Notes: generated by a model not told the origin, from the letters alone. Shown: positions 15,757 to 25,134, counted from the stretch's first letter. The stretch is DNA of 64,000 bases from an uncultured Lachnospiraceae bacterium (GCA_959022495.1 CAUEYX010000006.1:108573-172572), one strand, 5' to 3'. Program-made: numbers and translations.

Positions 15757-16620
15757 TTACCTTTGATTTCCCATACAGAACACTGCCACCACTCCCGGTC
15801 CTGTATGGCTTCCGATCACGGTTCCGATATTATTGATGAGGATGTTATCAATGCCCATTTTTTCACGGACAACTTTTGCCACATATTCAGCGTCCTCAAG
15901 GCAGTCACCGTGTGTGATCATAATGATGTCATTATCCCAGCCCTTTGACTGCTCCACTGCCATGTCCACAATCTTGTTCAGGGACTTCTTTCTTCCCCTC
16001 TCCTTCCCGATCACCTGGAGCTTTCCATAATTGTCCATATGTATGATCGGCTTGATCTGTACGAGTGTGCCGAGCACGGCCGTTGTTTTAGAGATACGTC
16101 CTCCCCTGTGCAGGTGGTTTAAGTCGTCCACAGTGACATTATGGCAGATATGAAGTTTATTATCTTCCACCCACTGAGCCAGTTCGTCAATGGTCATGCC
16201 CTCTGCTTTTCCCTGAAGCGCTTTATAAAGCAGAAGCCCCTCCCCCAGGCAGGCGCACAGTGTATCAATTACAATAATCTTTGCTTCCGGATATTTTTCC
16301 TCCAGCATCTGTCCAGCGATCCGCATGCTGTTCAGCGTTCCGCTTAAACCTGAGGAGAACCCCAGGTGAAGGATATCTTTTCCCTCCTGGATATAGGGCT
16401 CGAGAAGAGCTGCGGCTTCTTCCGGATTCACCTGGGAAGTGACGGACATTTTCCCCTCCCTGAGCTTTCCGAAAAATTCCTTTGCGGAGAGCCCTTCCAT
16501 ATCGGTATAGGTTTCTCCGTCTATGGTATATTTCAACGGGACCACCGGAACATGCCTCTCCTCCAGCCATTCTTTCGGCAGATCCACTGTACTGTTCACT
16601 GTAATCATATAATCTCTCAT
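15757..16620 (-). CDS. DegV-family fatty acid-binding protein
   Basis: A 287-residue DegV protein. The family binds a fatty acid, and some members (FakB) present it to the kinase FakA for phosphorylation. The N-terminal TVNSTVDLP signature, the VTSQ lid motif, FSSGLSGTLNS and the C-terminal IGTVIGSHTGPGVVAVF motif are all visible. ATG 16620 is preferred over an upstream ATG because AGGAGG stands 8 nt before it. The gene stands alone on the minus strand with element B directly after its stop. No fakA is nearby. Confidence 0.92.
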   Translation of the reverse strand: MRDYMITVNSTVDLPKEWLEERHVPVVPLKYTIDGETYTDMEGLSAKEFFGKLREGKMSVTSQVNPEEAAALLEPYIQEGKDILHLGFSSGLSGTLNSMRIAGQMLEEKYPEAKIIVIDTLCACLGEGLLLYKALQGKAEGMTIDELAQWVEDNKLHICHNVTVDDLNHLHRGGRISKTTAVLGTLVQIKPIIHMDNYGKLQVIGKERGRKKSLNKIVDMAVEQSKGWDNDIIMITHGDCLEDAEYVAKVVREKMGIDNILINNIGTVIGSHTGPGVVAVFCMGNQR

Positions 16621-16831
16621 CTTGATATCCTCCTGCATATACATCCGCCCGCACCGGCGGACTCAATCTTTATTTATCATACCATTTTTTCATGCAATAG
16701 GCAAAAAAATTTTACAAATCAGGAAGAGTGTATAATTTTCTCCGACTCTGATTGATATAAAAAGTTCCCGGACGGTCCAATTTAAAATAGGATCATAAAA
16801 ATGCCGCCGAGAACTCCTGATAATCTGATTT

Positions 16832-18199
16832 TCAGTTCAATTTCACGTTCAGATAATTCCGTCCTGAAAGTGTTTTATTAAAGATAAGGAAACAGAGCAC
16901 AAGGATACACCCGATTATAAATCCATACAGGTTGAGGACTGCCGTGAGGACAAGAAGCATTAAACGCATAAATTTCAGGGCATACCCCAGCTCAAAGTTG
17001 GGCTGAGTATAATTGGCCACTGCCACAAACGCCATGTACAACATAACTTCACTGTTAAACCAGCCTGACTGAACAGAAAATTCTCCCATCACAATACCGG
17101 CGATCACACTCAGCGGTGTACTCAGCATAGTCGGTGTATTCATCGCGGCGAGCCGGAGCCCGTCAATCGATAATTCCAGCAGAAGGAACTGGAAAATAAG
17201 CGGGATATTCACAGTATCCCGCACAGCAACAAACTCGAATGCGTCCGGCAGCCATTCCTGATTCTGCATAAACAGCAGGTACAGCGGTGTAAAAAACACC
17301 GTGGCAATGGTGATCAGCGCTCTGGTCACTTTCAAATATACCGCGGTTACCGTGGGAAAATAATAATCATTTGCCTCCTCGATCATGTCCAGGATAGAAG
17401 TAGGAAGAATCATGGCAGAAGGAGAATTGTCCACCAAAATTACAACCTTTCCCTCCAGAAGACATGCCGCGGCAGTGTCCGGCCGCTCCGTAAATTTGAA
17501 TTTTGGAAAGGGATTATACCATTTTCGTTTGAACAGCGACTCGGCCAGACTCTGCTGATTCATTCTCAGATCTCCCACCTGAAGGCTTTCAATCCGTTTC
17601 TTCAAGTTATCTAGAAGCGCCCTGTCCACCCGGTCCTGCATATAACAGATGGCAATATCCGTGCGTGACGTCTGTCCGGCTTCTGTCATCTCCATCACTA
17701 GATGTGGATCGCGGATTCTCCGGCGCATGAGCGCTGTGTTAAATACGATGGTCTCTACAAACCCATCCCTTGATCCACGCAGAGATTTATCTTTGTCAGG
17801 CTCATCTACGCTTCTGGCAGGGTAGGTACGACAGTCAATGCAGATGCACTCTTTGTATCCGTCAATAAACAAACACGCCGTGCCTGACAGAACATTTCGG
17901 ATTACCTGGTCAAAATCTTCTAATAGATCCACTTCTACATAAGGTACTTTTTTCTGGAGAAACCCCTCTGCATCACCGGGCATATCTTCCACTGACACAG
18001 AAAGAAAAGAATCCATGATCTTTAACATTGCTTCATCTTTAATAAATCCGTCAATGTAGTAGAATACGGACGCTTTTCCTCCAATCTCCATGTCCCGCCG
18101 GATCATATCAAAACTTTCTTTCACCGGAAGGGTTTCATTCATATATCTTATATTTTCTTCAAAGGAAGCACTGAGCTTTTTCGTGTTCTTCTCAACCAT
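16832..18199 (-). CDS. spoVAF: GerA-family spore protein, SpoVAF-like
   Basis: A 455-residue membrane protein of the GerA/SpoVAF family, placed in the inner spore membrane of the forespore and tied to germination. The N-terminal cytosolic part (about 1-280) resembles SpoVAF (YIDGFIKDEAMLKIMDSF). Membrane helices follow from about 285 to 445, including the PTAPS-like NSPSAMILPTS and ANYTQPNFELGYALKFMR stretches. The ATG at 18199 is chosen for AGGAGG 9 nt upstream; a frame-extending ATG at 18235 lacks a site. No other spoVA genes are adjacent, so it is detached from its usual operon. Confidence 0.85.
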   Translation of the reverse strand: MVEKNTKKLSASFEENIRYMNETLPVKESFDMIRRDMEIGGKASVFYYIDGFIKDEAMLKIMDSFLSVSVEDMPGDAEGFLQKKVPYVEVDLLEDFDQVIRNVLSGTACLFIDGYKECICIDCRTYPARSVDEPDKDKSLRGSRDGFVETIVFNTALMRRRIRDPHLVMEMTEAGQTSRTDIAICYMQDRVDRALLDNLKKRIESLQVGDLRMNQQSLAESLFKRKWYNPFPKFKFTERPDTAAACLLEGKVVILVDNSPSAMILPTSILDMIEEANDYYFPTVTAVYLKVTRALITIATVFFTPLYLLFMQNQEWLPDAFEFVAVRDTVNIPLIFQFLLLELSIDGLRLAAMNTPTMLSTPLSVIAGIVMGEFSVQSGWFNSEVMLYMAFVAVANYTQPNFELGYALKFMRLMLLVLTAVLNLYGFIIGCILVLCFLIFNKTLSGRNYLNVKLN

Positions 18200-18275
18200 A
18201 GAACCGGTCCTCCTGTTTATGCCGGAAGTCAGCATGATTTTCTATGATTATATTGCCCCGTTCCCCGTTCTTTAT

Positions 18276-18295
18276 GCAGGATAATTGTATCCTGC
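18276..18295. promoter_or_regulatory. Perfect 8-bp inverted repeat between GT51 and spoVAF genes
   Basis: GCAGGATA, 4-nt loop, TATCCTGC. There is no T-run on either side, so it is more likely an operator or mRNA hairpin in the spoVAF leader than a terminator. Confidence 0.35.
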
Positions 18296-18331
18296 TGCGT
18301 ATTGGTCAGATTTTCTCCCTTGTCCCGTGGA

Positions 18332-19006
18332 TCATTCTTCCTCTTCTTCCAGATAACCTGCTTTTTTCATCTTTTCAATTACCTGAGCCTGCCTCTGCTT
18401 AGCGAGTTCGGCGCTTGCAAGAGGATTGTAATTTGTCGGCGCATTGGGAATCCCGGCCAAAAGCGTACATTCGTCAAAATTCATTTCCGATGGCGCTTTC
18501 CCAAAATATCCCTGAGACGCATCCGCAACACAATAATAATTATTCCCGAAGAAAATCGAATTTACATACAATTCAAGTATCTTGTCCTTGTCCAGGACGG
18601 ACTCCATTTTAAATGCCATGAACATTTCAGCGATTTTGCGCACGATCTTTTTATCCTGTGTAAAATACTGGTTCTTGGCAAGCTGCTGTGTGATCGTGCT
18701 TCCCCCTTCCACGTATGCCCCCGCCTGAATGTCATTTACCAGGGCTCTTCCGATCGCAATCGGATCAATCCCCGGATGGCTGTAAAACCGTTTATCCTCC
18801 ACAGACAGTACCGCGTCAATATAGGTCTGCGGAAGCGAATCCAGGGCCGTATAATTGCTGATGCTTTCGATGTCCGCTGCCATTTCTTCCACACTTCTGG
18901 CGTCAAGAGCCTCTCTATAATCTCTGTACCCCTGATATGTGAGGATGCCTCCACCAATTATCACACATAAAAAAAGAAAAGAACACAGACGTTTTATCCA
19001 TTTCAT
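18332..19006 (-). CDS. Monofunctional GT51 peptidoglycan transglycosylase
   Basis: A 224-residue lipid II polymerase with one N-terminal anchor (about 5-25) and a GT51 domain. The catalytic glutamate lies in VLSVEDKRFYSHPG, and GGSTITQQLAKN and FFGNNYYCVADASQGYFGK are further family motifs. There is no transpeptidase domain, so it is a stand-alone glycosyltransferase (MtgA/SgtB type) or a truncated class A PBP; its compact, complete fold favours the former. An in-frame ATG at 19063 would add 19 residues; the start at 19006 puts the basic MKWIKR directly before the anchor. The ribosome site is mediocre. Confidence 0.88.
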   Translation of the reverse strand: MKWIKRLCSFLFLCVIIGGGILTYQGYRDYREALDARSVEEMAADIESISNYTALDSLPQTYIDAVLSVEDKRFYSHPGIDPIAIGRALVNDIQAGAYVEGGSTITQQLAKNQYFTQDKKIVRKIAEMFMAFKMESVLDKDKILELYVNSIFFGNNYYCVADASQGYFGKAPSEMNFDECTLLAGIPNAPTNYNPLASAELAKQRQAQVIEKMKKAGYLEEEEE

Positions 19007-19205
19007 ACTGTATATTTCCTGCCTTTCGTACTCTTTTTCGCCGGCCCGGACAGCCGGCGTCATCTCTTATGTCTTAGGTACAGTATATCGGATCATCCTG
19101 TGTCCTTCCATTTTATTTTCTTACGTTTTTCCCGACAGGACTTACATTTCTGTAAGTTCCATTCCCTGTGTTCCCAGCACTGCTTCCTCCTTCCCGGCAG
19201 CGCGC

Positions 19206-19721
19206 TCAGCGCTTTGTGGTACTTCCAAAACCTCCATTTCGGGCTTCTGTCACATCATCATCCAGCGTAATCCCATACTCCACAAAGATTCCCTGCATAA
19301 ACCCGTCTCCTGCATGAATCTCCACAGTTTTTCCCTCGTTGCTGTCATTGGTAAGCTTGACAAAAATATGGCCTTCATTGTCCGAGTCATAATAGTCGCT
19401 GTCAATAATCCCCACTGTATTATTAAGCTGAAGACGGTATTTAAACCCAAGCCCGCTCCTGGGGTAACATTTCAACACCCACTCCGGTTCCATCCATACC
19501 CGGATGCCGGTGGGAATTTTAATCGTTTCTCCCGGAGCAAGTGTCAGAGACACCGGAGCAAAAAAATCATACCCCGCACTGCCGGCCGTGGCGCGCTTCG
19601 GAAGTTTTACCGCATCATAAATTTCCCTGAGCTTCCTCTCTTCTGCGCTGCCGAATGTGTCTCTCCAGGCTTCCTCAAACTGGCTGACACTCACTTTCTC
19701 AAATTTCGCGATTCTCTTCAT
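19206..19721 (-). CDS. dut: dUTP diphosphatase
   Basis: A 171-residue trimeric-type dUTPase, hydrolysing dUTP to dUMP and PPi. Motifs I-V are visible: AGYD, PRSGLGFK, GIIDSDYYD, QGIF and GGFGST. It has an N-terminal extension of about 35 residues before motif I compared with short bacterial dUTPases. The frame is open further upstream, but the start at 19721 carries AGGAGAG 5-6 nt upstream. It lies downstream of the aminotransferase gene by 76 nt. Confidence 0.92.
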   Translation of the reverse strand: MKRIAKFEKVSVSQFEEAWRDTFGSAEERKLREIYDAVKLPKRATAGSAGYDFFAPVSLTLAPGETIKIPTGIRVWMEPEWVLKCYPRSGLGFKYRLQLNNTVGIIDSDYYDSDNEGHIFVKLTNDSNEGKTVEIHAGDGFMQGIFVEYGITLDDDVTEARNGGFGSTTKR

Positions 19722-19797
19722 CCACACTCTCCTTATATCCTGTTTTATCATGGCAAAATCTTTTCCCCTGTCGGCTCTCCCTGACAGTGTGTCCTGT

Positions 19798-21015
19798 TCA
19801 GGACTCTTTTCCGGTTTTCCTTCGGAATATCCCGGACTCATCCAGCACACGGATGATTTCTTCAATCATCTTTTCATCCACCACAAGAGCCATCCTTACA
19901 TAGCCCTCGCCGCCTGCGCCAAAAGCGCTTCCCGGGGTCACGATCACCCCTGTCCGCTCCATCAGTTTCATGCAGAAGTCCGCCGACGATTCATAGCCTG
20001 CCGGTATCTTCGCCCACACAAACATCGTCCCCTGGCTGTCCGGCACGTCCCAGCCGATCCGGCGCAGTCCGCCGCACAAAGCGCGGCAGCGCGATGCATA
20101 CGCTCTCCTCTGCTCCTCAATAAAATCATCCGGTCCTGTCAAGGCCGCGATCGCCGCATACTGTACCGGGTAAAAAATCCCGTAATCAATCTGGGACCGA
20201 AGCAGGCGGAAACGGCTGATAATTTCCTTGTTTCCGACCACAAAGGAAATCCTTGCGCCGGTCAGATTATAGGATTTAGACAGGGAATAAAACTCCACCC
20301 CCACATCTTTCCCCCCTTCGAATGAGAGGAAAGACTTTCCCGGTTCCTCTGTAAACGTAATATCCGAATACGCATTATCATGAAGAATCACAATATCGTT
20401 TCCCTTCGCAAATGCAATCAGCCTTCTATAGAACTCATCCGGCGCGCAGACGCAGACCGGGTTAAGAGGATAAGAGACCATCATATATTTCGTCTTTTTG
20501 AGGATCTCTCTCGGAATGCTGTCCAGATCGGGCAGATAATGATTCTCCTCCCTGATGGGATAATATTCAACGTCGGCTCCGGCCATGATCCCGCTCATCT
20601 CAAACATAGGGTATCCCGGGTCCGGCACAAGGATCACATCTCCCGGATCGCAGAATACTTTGCCGATATGCGCCATGGCCTCCTGTGAACCATACACGGA
20701 CATCACCTCATCCGTCTCAATATGCACGCCAAACCGCTTCTCATAACGGTACTGCACCGCCTCCAGAAGTTCCGGCAGGTCTGCCAGAGAATATTTATAA
20801 TTCTCTGCCCTGCCGCACGCCTCCTGCATCGCTTTCATCACATGGGGCGCGGGCTCGAAGTCCGGCGTGCCCACGGAGAGATTATATACGGTCCTGCCTG
20901 CACGCACAAGCTCCTCCTTCTTTTCATTTAATGCCCCAAAAATCCCCTGCTTGAATCCGTTGATTAAAGTTGAAAAATGACTGCTGTCCACTGAAAATTC
21001 CTCCTCTTTTGTCAT
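19798..21015 (-). CDS. Class I/II PLP-dependent aminotransferase
   Basis: A 405-residue fold-type I aminotransferase. The PLP lysine is in YSLSKSYNLTGARI, the Asp/Tyr pair in LHDNAYSDITF, and the N-terminal NLSVGTPDF and phosphate-binding YGSQEAMAH are present. Overall pattern is closest to the LL-diaminopimelate/alanine-aspartate type aminotransferases. Its ATG overlaps the stop of the glycerate kinase gene by 4 nt. The pairing would fit amino acid-hydroxypyruvate-glycerate interconversion, but the substrate is not resolved. Confidence 0.88.
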   Translation of the reverse strand: MTKEEEFSVDSSHFSTLINGFKQGIFGALNEKKEELVRAGRTVYNLSVGTPDFEPAPHVMKAMQEACGRAENYKYSLADLPELLEAVQYRYEKRFGVHIETDEVMSVYGSQEAMAHIGKVFCDPGDVILVPDPGYPMFEMSGIMAGADVEYYPIREENHYLPDLDSIPREILKKTKYMMVSYPLNPVCVCAPDEFYRRLIAFAKGNDIVILHDNAYSDITFTEEPGKSFLSFEGGKDVGVEFYSLSKSYNLTGARISFVVGNKEIISRFRLLRSQIDYGIFYPVQYAAIAALTGPDDFIEEQRRAYASRCRALCGGLRRIGWDVPDSQGTMFVWAKIPAGYESSADFCMKLMERTGVIVTPGSAFGAGGEGYVRMALVVDEKMIEEIIRVLDESGIFRRKTGKES

Positions 21016-22154
21016 TCCTTCATAATAGCTCCGGCACGCAGTATGCGGAAGAGTCGTTCCGCTGCTTTCATATACAGTTCCTCTGCCTGATCCAGCGCCT
21101 GACTGAGAGACATAATCCCATTCACTGTCGTCATAATAGATCCAATTCCATAGTCAAACAGCTCCTCCGCGCCATTTCCCATACTGCCTGTCAAGGCCAC
21201 TGCCGGAATCCCGCGCGCCCTGCACCGCATTCCCACACCCTGCATCACTTTGCCGCATACAGACTGCCCGTCCGCGCACCCTTCACCGGTCACAACCAGA
21301 GAAACTCCTTCCAGCTTCTCATCGAACCCGGTCAGGTCCAGCACGGTCTCAATCCCCGATTTCAGCCTGCCTCCAAGGAATACCATGAGCGCGGCTCCAA
21401 GCCCTCCTGCTGCCCCGGCTCCCTCTGCCTCATCCAGACGGACACCGAACATGCTCTCCAGAAGATCCCGGTAATGGCACATTCCCATTTCCAGTTCATC
21501 CAGAATTTCCGGGGTGCCGCCTTTCTGTGTCCCGTATGCGCGGGTGGCACCGTTATCACCGCAGAGCGGATTCGTCACATCACACATTACGGTAAATGTA
21601 CATCCTTTCACCCTCTGATCCAGCCCTGACAGATCAATCTCCCGGACGCGGATTAAATCTTCCCCACATCCCGGAAGTTCCTCTCTGTTTTCATCCAGAA
21701 AGCGCACTCCGAGCGCACGCATGCAGCCCATGCCTCCATCATTCACGGCGGACCCGCCGACAGCGACAGCGATATCTGTAACTCCTTTATCAAGGGCATC
21801 TCTTATCATCTCGCCAGTGCCATAAGACGTTGTCTTTCTCGGATCTCTCATCTTGTCAGGTACAAGCGGAAGCCCGGAAGCCGCCGCCATCTCCATAACA
21901 GCCCTTCCGCCATCCAGCATTCCATATACTGCCTGCCGCTGTTCCCACAGCGGTCCGTGCACACTCAACGCAACCCTGCTTCCTCCGGCAGCCGCGATCA
22001 CCGCATCGGTTGTACCCTCGCCCCCGTCAGCCATCTCCACTCCTGTACACTCGCATCCGGGAAAGATCTTTTCTGCTGCCTGGGTAAGCAGCTCCGCTGT
22101 CCGTCTGGACGAAAGCGTCCCTTTAAAGGAATCCGAAGCAAATAGAAATTTCAT
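21012..22154 (-). CDS. Glycerate kinase (GarK/GlxK family)
   Basis: A 380-residue glycerate kinase. The N-terminal ASDSFKGTLSS, the VEMADGGEGTTDA motif, the VAVGGSAVNDGGMG loop and the LVVTGEGCADGQS motif mark the family that makes 2- or 3-phosphoglycerate from D-glycerate. ATG 22154 is taken because GGAGGG stands directly upstream, while the alternative ATG at 22166 lies within that site. Translation runs into the aminotransferase through an ATGA overlap. metA lies 23 nt upstream, so metA, garK and the aminotransferase are probably one transcript. Confidence 0.93.
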   Translation of the reverse strand: MKFLFASDSFKGTLSSRRTAELLTQAAEKIFPGCECTGVEMADGGEGTTDAVIAAAGGSRVALSVHGPLWEQRQAVYGMLDGGRAVMEMAAASGLPLVPDKMRDPRKTTSYGTGEMIRDALDKGVTDIAVAVGGSAVNDGGMGCMRALGVRFLDENREELPGCGEDLIRVREIDLSGLDQRVKGCTFTVMCDVTNPLCGDNGATRAYGTQKGGTPEILDELEMGMCHYRDLLESMFGVRLDEAEGAGAAGGLGAALMVFLGGRLKSGIETVLDLTGFDEKLEGVSLVVTGEGCADGQSVCGKVMQGVGMRCRARGIPAVALTGSMGNGAEELFDYGIGSIMTTVNGIMSLSQALDQAEELYMKAAERLFRILRAGAIMKE

Positions 22155-22177
22155 ATTTCCCTCCATGGAAACTGTTT

Positions 22178-23101
22178 TCAGCCCTTCGACTCTCCATAAA
22201 GGTCATATGGCGTCTGCTGATATACATAATAATTTACCCAGTTCGTATACAGGTTATTGGCATGAGACCTCCACGTGAGCACCGGCTTGTTCTCCGGGTC
22301 ATCATCCGGGTAGTAGTTCTCCGGTATCTGAGGGTTTAAGCCTCTTCCCATATCTCTCTTATATTCAGAGTCCAGGGTCATCCGGTCATATTCAGGATGT
22401 CCCATGACAAAGATCTGCCTTCCCTCCTGCGCCATGCACAGGAAGACACCTGCCTGAAGAGAGTCCGCAAGGATGGTAATGCGCTCATCTTCCTCCAGCA
22501 GGTCCTGCGGCACTTCTGTATGCCTGGAATGGGGCGCCATAAACACGTCGTCAAACCCTCTCACCAGAGGAATCTTCCGGTTTCTGACCCGGTGGCGGTA
22601 TACCCCGGAGAGCTTCTTTGAAAGCGGCGCTTTATTAATGCCATAATGGTAGTAAATCCCTGCCTGGGCTCCCCAGCATAAATGGAGGGTGGACGTGACA
22701 TTGGTCTTCGTCCACTCCATAATCTTCATCAGCTCTTTCCAGTAATCCACTTCTTCAAACGGCATCTGTTCCACAGGCGCCCCTGTGATAATAAATCCGT
22801 CAAAGCGCTTCTGCCGGATACTCTCAAAAGGCTCATAAAATTTATAGATATGGCTCGTAGATGTATTTTTAGATACATGGCTGGTCATGCGGACAAATGT
22901 CACGTCCACCTGAATCGGTGTATTGGAAAGTGACCGCAGGATCTGGAGCTCTGTATCTTCTTTCAGCGGCATCAGGTTGAGAAGCCCGATGCTCAAAGGA
23001 CGGATATCCTGATGCGCGGCACGGTATTCGTCCATTACAAATATATTTTCCTGTTCCAGTATCTCTTTGACCGGAAGATCATTCTGTACCCTGATCGGCA
23101 T
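22178..23101 (-). CDS. metA: Homoserine O-acetyltransferase, MetA family
   Basis: A 307-residue enzyme activating homoserine for methionine synthesis. The catalytic cysteine is C142 (HLCWGAQ) and the GHPEYD and SHANNLY segments are typical. Residue 111 is Glu (GAPVEQMPFEEV). In the family, Glu here goes with acetyl-CoA and Gly with succinyl-CoA, so it is called an acetyltransferase despite its frequent name as homoserine succinyltransferase. The ATG lies 23 nt inside the end of the permease gene, so it is coupled to it. No SAM riboswitch or T-box was seen before the permease gene. Confidence 0.95.
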   Translation of the reverse strand: MPIRVQNDLPVKEILEQENIFVMDEYRAAHQDIRPLSIGLLNLMPLKEDTELQILRSLSNTPIQVDVTFVRMTSHVSKNTSTSHIYKFYEPFESIRQKRFDGFIITGAPVEQMPFEEVDYWKELMKIMEWTKTNVTSTLHLCWGAQAGIYYHYGINKAPLSKKLSGVYRHRVRNRKIPLVRGFDDVFMAPHSRHTEVPQDLLEEDERITILADSLQAGVFLCMAQEGRQIFVMGHPEYDRMTLDSEYKRDMGRGLNPQIPENYYPDDDPENKPVLTWRSHANNLYTNWVNYYVYQQTPYDLYGESKG

Positions 23102-24500
23102 GGTTCATTTCCCCTTCCTCTTTTAATCTGTTTTTTTCCGCGTGGACATAAGTCCCATCCGTATCTACATAACTGTATTCATCGTAGGAATCTGTGTCTG
23201 GCGGGAGTTTCTTCTTTTTCAGACGGTTGTCCACAAGCATCCCCACAATATAATAAATTACCGCAAAAGCCGGTACGCCCAGTATCATTCCGGGCACCCC
23301 GAACAGTCCCCCGGCAATCAGGATCGAAAATACGACCCAGAACGCGGACAATCCTGTTGTATCTCCCAATATCTTCGGACCGAGCACATTTCCATCAAAC
23401 TGCTGCAGAGCAATGATAAAGATGATAAAATAGATTCCCATCCTCGGGTCTGTCAAAAGGATGAGCACCGCGCTCGGCACTGCGCCGATATATGGACCGA
23501 AAAACGGAATCACATTCGTCACTCCGACTACAACACAGACCAGCATGGTATACGGCATATCCAAAATGGACAGCCCAATGAAACACAGTACTCCGATGAT
23601 CGCTGAATCAATGATTTTCCCGATAATAAATCCGCCGAAAATATCATTGCTCTTGATCGTCAAATGAAGGATCATATTCGCACTCGACGGCTTAAAAACC
23701 GCGTAAGTCAGTTTTTTGCACTGTCTTGAAAATTTTTCCTTGCCAAAAAGCACATAGGCGGATACGATCAGTCCGATAACGATATTCATAAGTTCTGTCA
23801 GAATGTTAATTACGCCTGCCGTCAGCCCAGACATCAAGTCATTTACTCTATTCAGCAGATCCGTGCGCATCCAGTTCTGGATAAAATCTGTCACCTCTGT
23901 CATCGTACTTGTTATCAGCCTGCCAAGCGTGGAATCATCTTTATTCATCTCATTGAAAGATTCCACAAACTGACTCATCTGGCTTGGCACATTCATGATC
24001 ATATCCCGGACGCTGCGGTAAAGTTCCGGTATCATCATATTGAGCAGCGCTACTACCACAGCAAGAAGAAATACGATTGACACAAAAATCCCAGCCGCTC
24101 TCGACAGCTGCTGCTTTTTCTTCAATTTGGGACACCTTTTCTCTAAGAACGGAAGCAGGTGCTTATCTACGGTTTTGACGATTGGATTCAGCAGATACGC
24201 AATCGCTAATCCATAGATTACCGGCTTCGCCGCTGAGAAGATCTCTCCCACAATCCCCGATACCTGGTCCACCCTGAGAAGCACAAAATAAAGGCATATG
24301 CACGCTGCCACAGCCAGAAAGACTGCAACACTTTTTCCGAACTGCTGCTTCACCCATGAAGTTGGACCTTTGCCAAATGCAGGCTGGTTTATGTAATAGG
24401 CGCTTCTGCGGGTCTGCTCTTCTTTTTGATTTCTTTTATCGCCAGTCCCGTCCTGAATATGGTCTCTATGCTTTTTCCCGCGCTTTTCTTCTTCCGACAT
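23079..24500 (-). CDS. AI-2E family membrane transporter
   Basis: A 473-residue polytopic protein of the AI-2E/PerM family, whose members export small molecules or ions by poorly known routes. A charged cytosolic N-terminus (about 1-45) is followed by about 8 membrane helices. The family signature PFFGPYIGAVPSAVLILL lies in the second half, and LGVPAFAVIYYIVGM ends the core. The charged C-tail of about 45 residues overlaps the metA start. The frame extends up to 24644, but ATG 24500 (MSEEEKRGK) has AAAGGA upstream and gives the typical N-terminus. Confidence 0.88.
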   Translation of the reverse strand: MSEEEKRGKKHRDHIQDGTGDKRNQKEEQTRRSAYYINQPAFGKGPTSWVKQQFGKSVAVFLAVAACICLYFVLLRVDQVSGIVGEIFSAAKPVIYGLAIAYLLNPIVKTVDKHLLPFLEKRCPKLKKKQQLSRAAGIFVSIVFLLAVVVALLNMMIPELYRSVRDMIMNVPSQMSQFVESFNEMNKDDSTLGRLITSTMTEVTDFIQNWMRTDLLNRVNDLMSGLTAGVINILTELMNIVIGLIVSAYVLFGKEKFSRQCKKLTYAVFKPSSANMILHLTIKSNDIFGGFIIGKIIDSAIIGVLCFIGLSILDMPYTMLVCVVVGVTNVIPFFGPYIGAVPSAVLILLTDPRMGIYFIIFIIALQQFDGNVLGPKILGDTTGLSAFWVVFSILIAGGLFGVPGMILGVPAFAVIYYIVGMLVDNRLKKKKLPPDTDSYDEYSYVDTDGTYVHAEKNRLKEEGEMNHADQGTE

Positions 24501-24664
24501 CAATACTTTTCCTTTCGCTCCCCAGCTTTGTGCATCCCGCTTTCCCCAAAATGCAGATGAATTTATTATACCTCTTTCTACTGCCTCATGCAATATCGGA
24601 AACATCGCGCCTTCCATATTATGCCATGTTGGCCGGGAGCGCATTCATTTTCTCTATCACAGAA

Positions 24665-24690
24665 GAATGAGGGGCCGCCGCCCCTCATTC
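24665..24690 (-). terminator. Hairpin after the DUF1540 gene
   Basis: 11-bp stem GAATGAGGGGC / GCCCCTCATTC with a 4-nt loop, followed on the minus strand by TTCTGT. GC-rich and stable but with a weak T-tract. Confidence 0.55.
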
Positions 24691-24727
24691 CGTCTAAGAT
24701 TCCCTCTTCTTTTCTGTAAAAATTTTG

Positions 24728-25069
24728 TCAGCCGCAGTGGCACTGAAAGGTAGCACACTCCGTTCCCTCTGACTGTCTGGCATTTCCGCCCTCTACGCTG
24801 ATCTTACCCGCATGACAGGCACAATTCTCGTTATACATGCAGTTCACTGCTTTGCAGTCAACGTCTGAACGGTCAGACGCCTCAGACATCGAATTTGACA
24901 TCGTATTCATAGAGTTTGCGTAGCTTCCCTCTGTGCGCTCCTGAAAACTGTCACAACATGTTTCCTGGGGGTTTTTCGCATTATTCCCGCCAACCTGGAT
25001 CTTATCCAGTCTGCACAGGAACTTGTCATTGTGCACACATGTCTGCACAGTACATTTTAGCTCTGGCAT
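24728..25069 (-). CDS. Tandem DUF1540 cysteine-rich protein
   Basis: A 113-residue small protein with two DUF1540 units (about 4-42 and 72-110), each holding four cysteines in the order C-x4-5-C-x7-C/A-C, then a GG(N)NA turn and a terminal C-x2-F. The cysteines suggest metal binding. A Ser/Asn/Met-rich linker joins the units. The second unit ends CHCG. ATG 25069 is chosen because GAGGAGG stands 8 nt upstream; the longer frame from 25105 does not have a site. The function of DUF1540 is unknown; such proteins are common in spore-forming clostridia. Confidence 0.88.
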   Translation of the reverse strand: MPELKCTVQTCVHNDKFLCRLDKIQVGGNNAKNPQETCCDSFQERTEGSYANSMNTMSNSMSEASDRSDVDCKAVNCMYNENCACHAGKISVEGGNARQSEGTECATFQCHCG

Positions 25070-25134
25070 AATGATACCTCCTCTTTCTACATAATTCGTA
25101 TACATTATGCCCAGCGCTTTCTAAAAATATTCGT

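Noticed and set aside
18276..18295. Inverted repeat as a terminator of the GT51 gene
   Set aside because: No T-tract follows on the minus strand; kept only as a possible operator or leader hairpin.
24501..24727. Possible SAM riboswitch or T-box ahead of the permease-metA pair
   Set aside because: No conserved riboswitch core was seen; the only structure is a simple GC hairpin after the DUF1540 gene.
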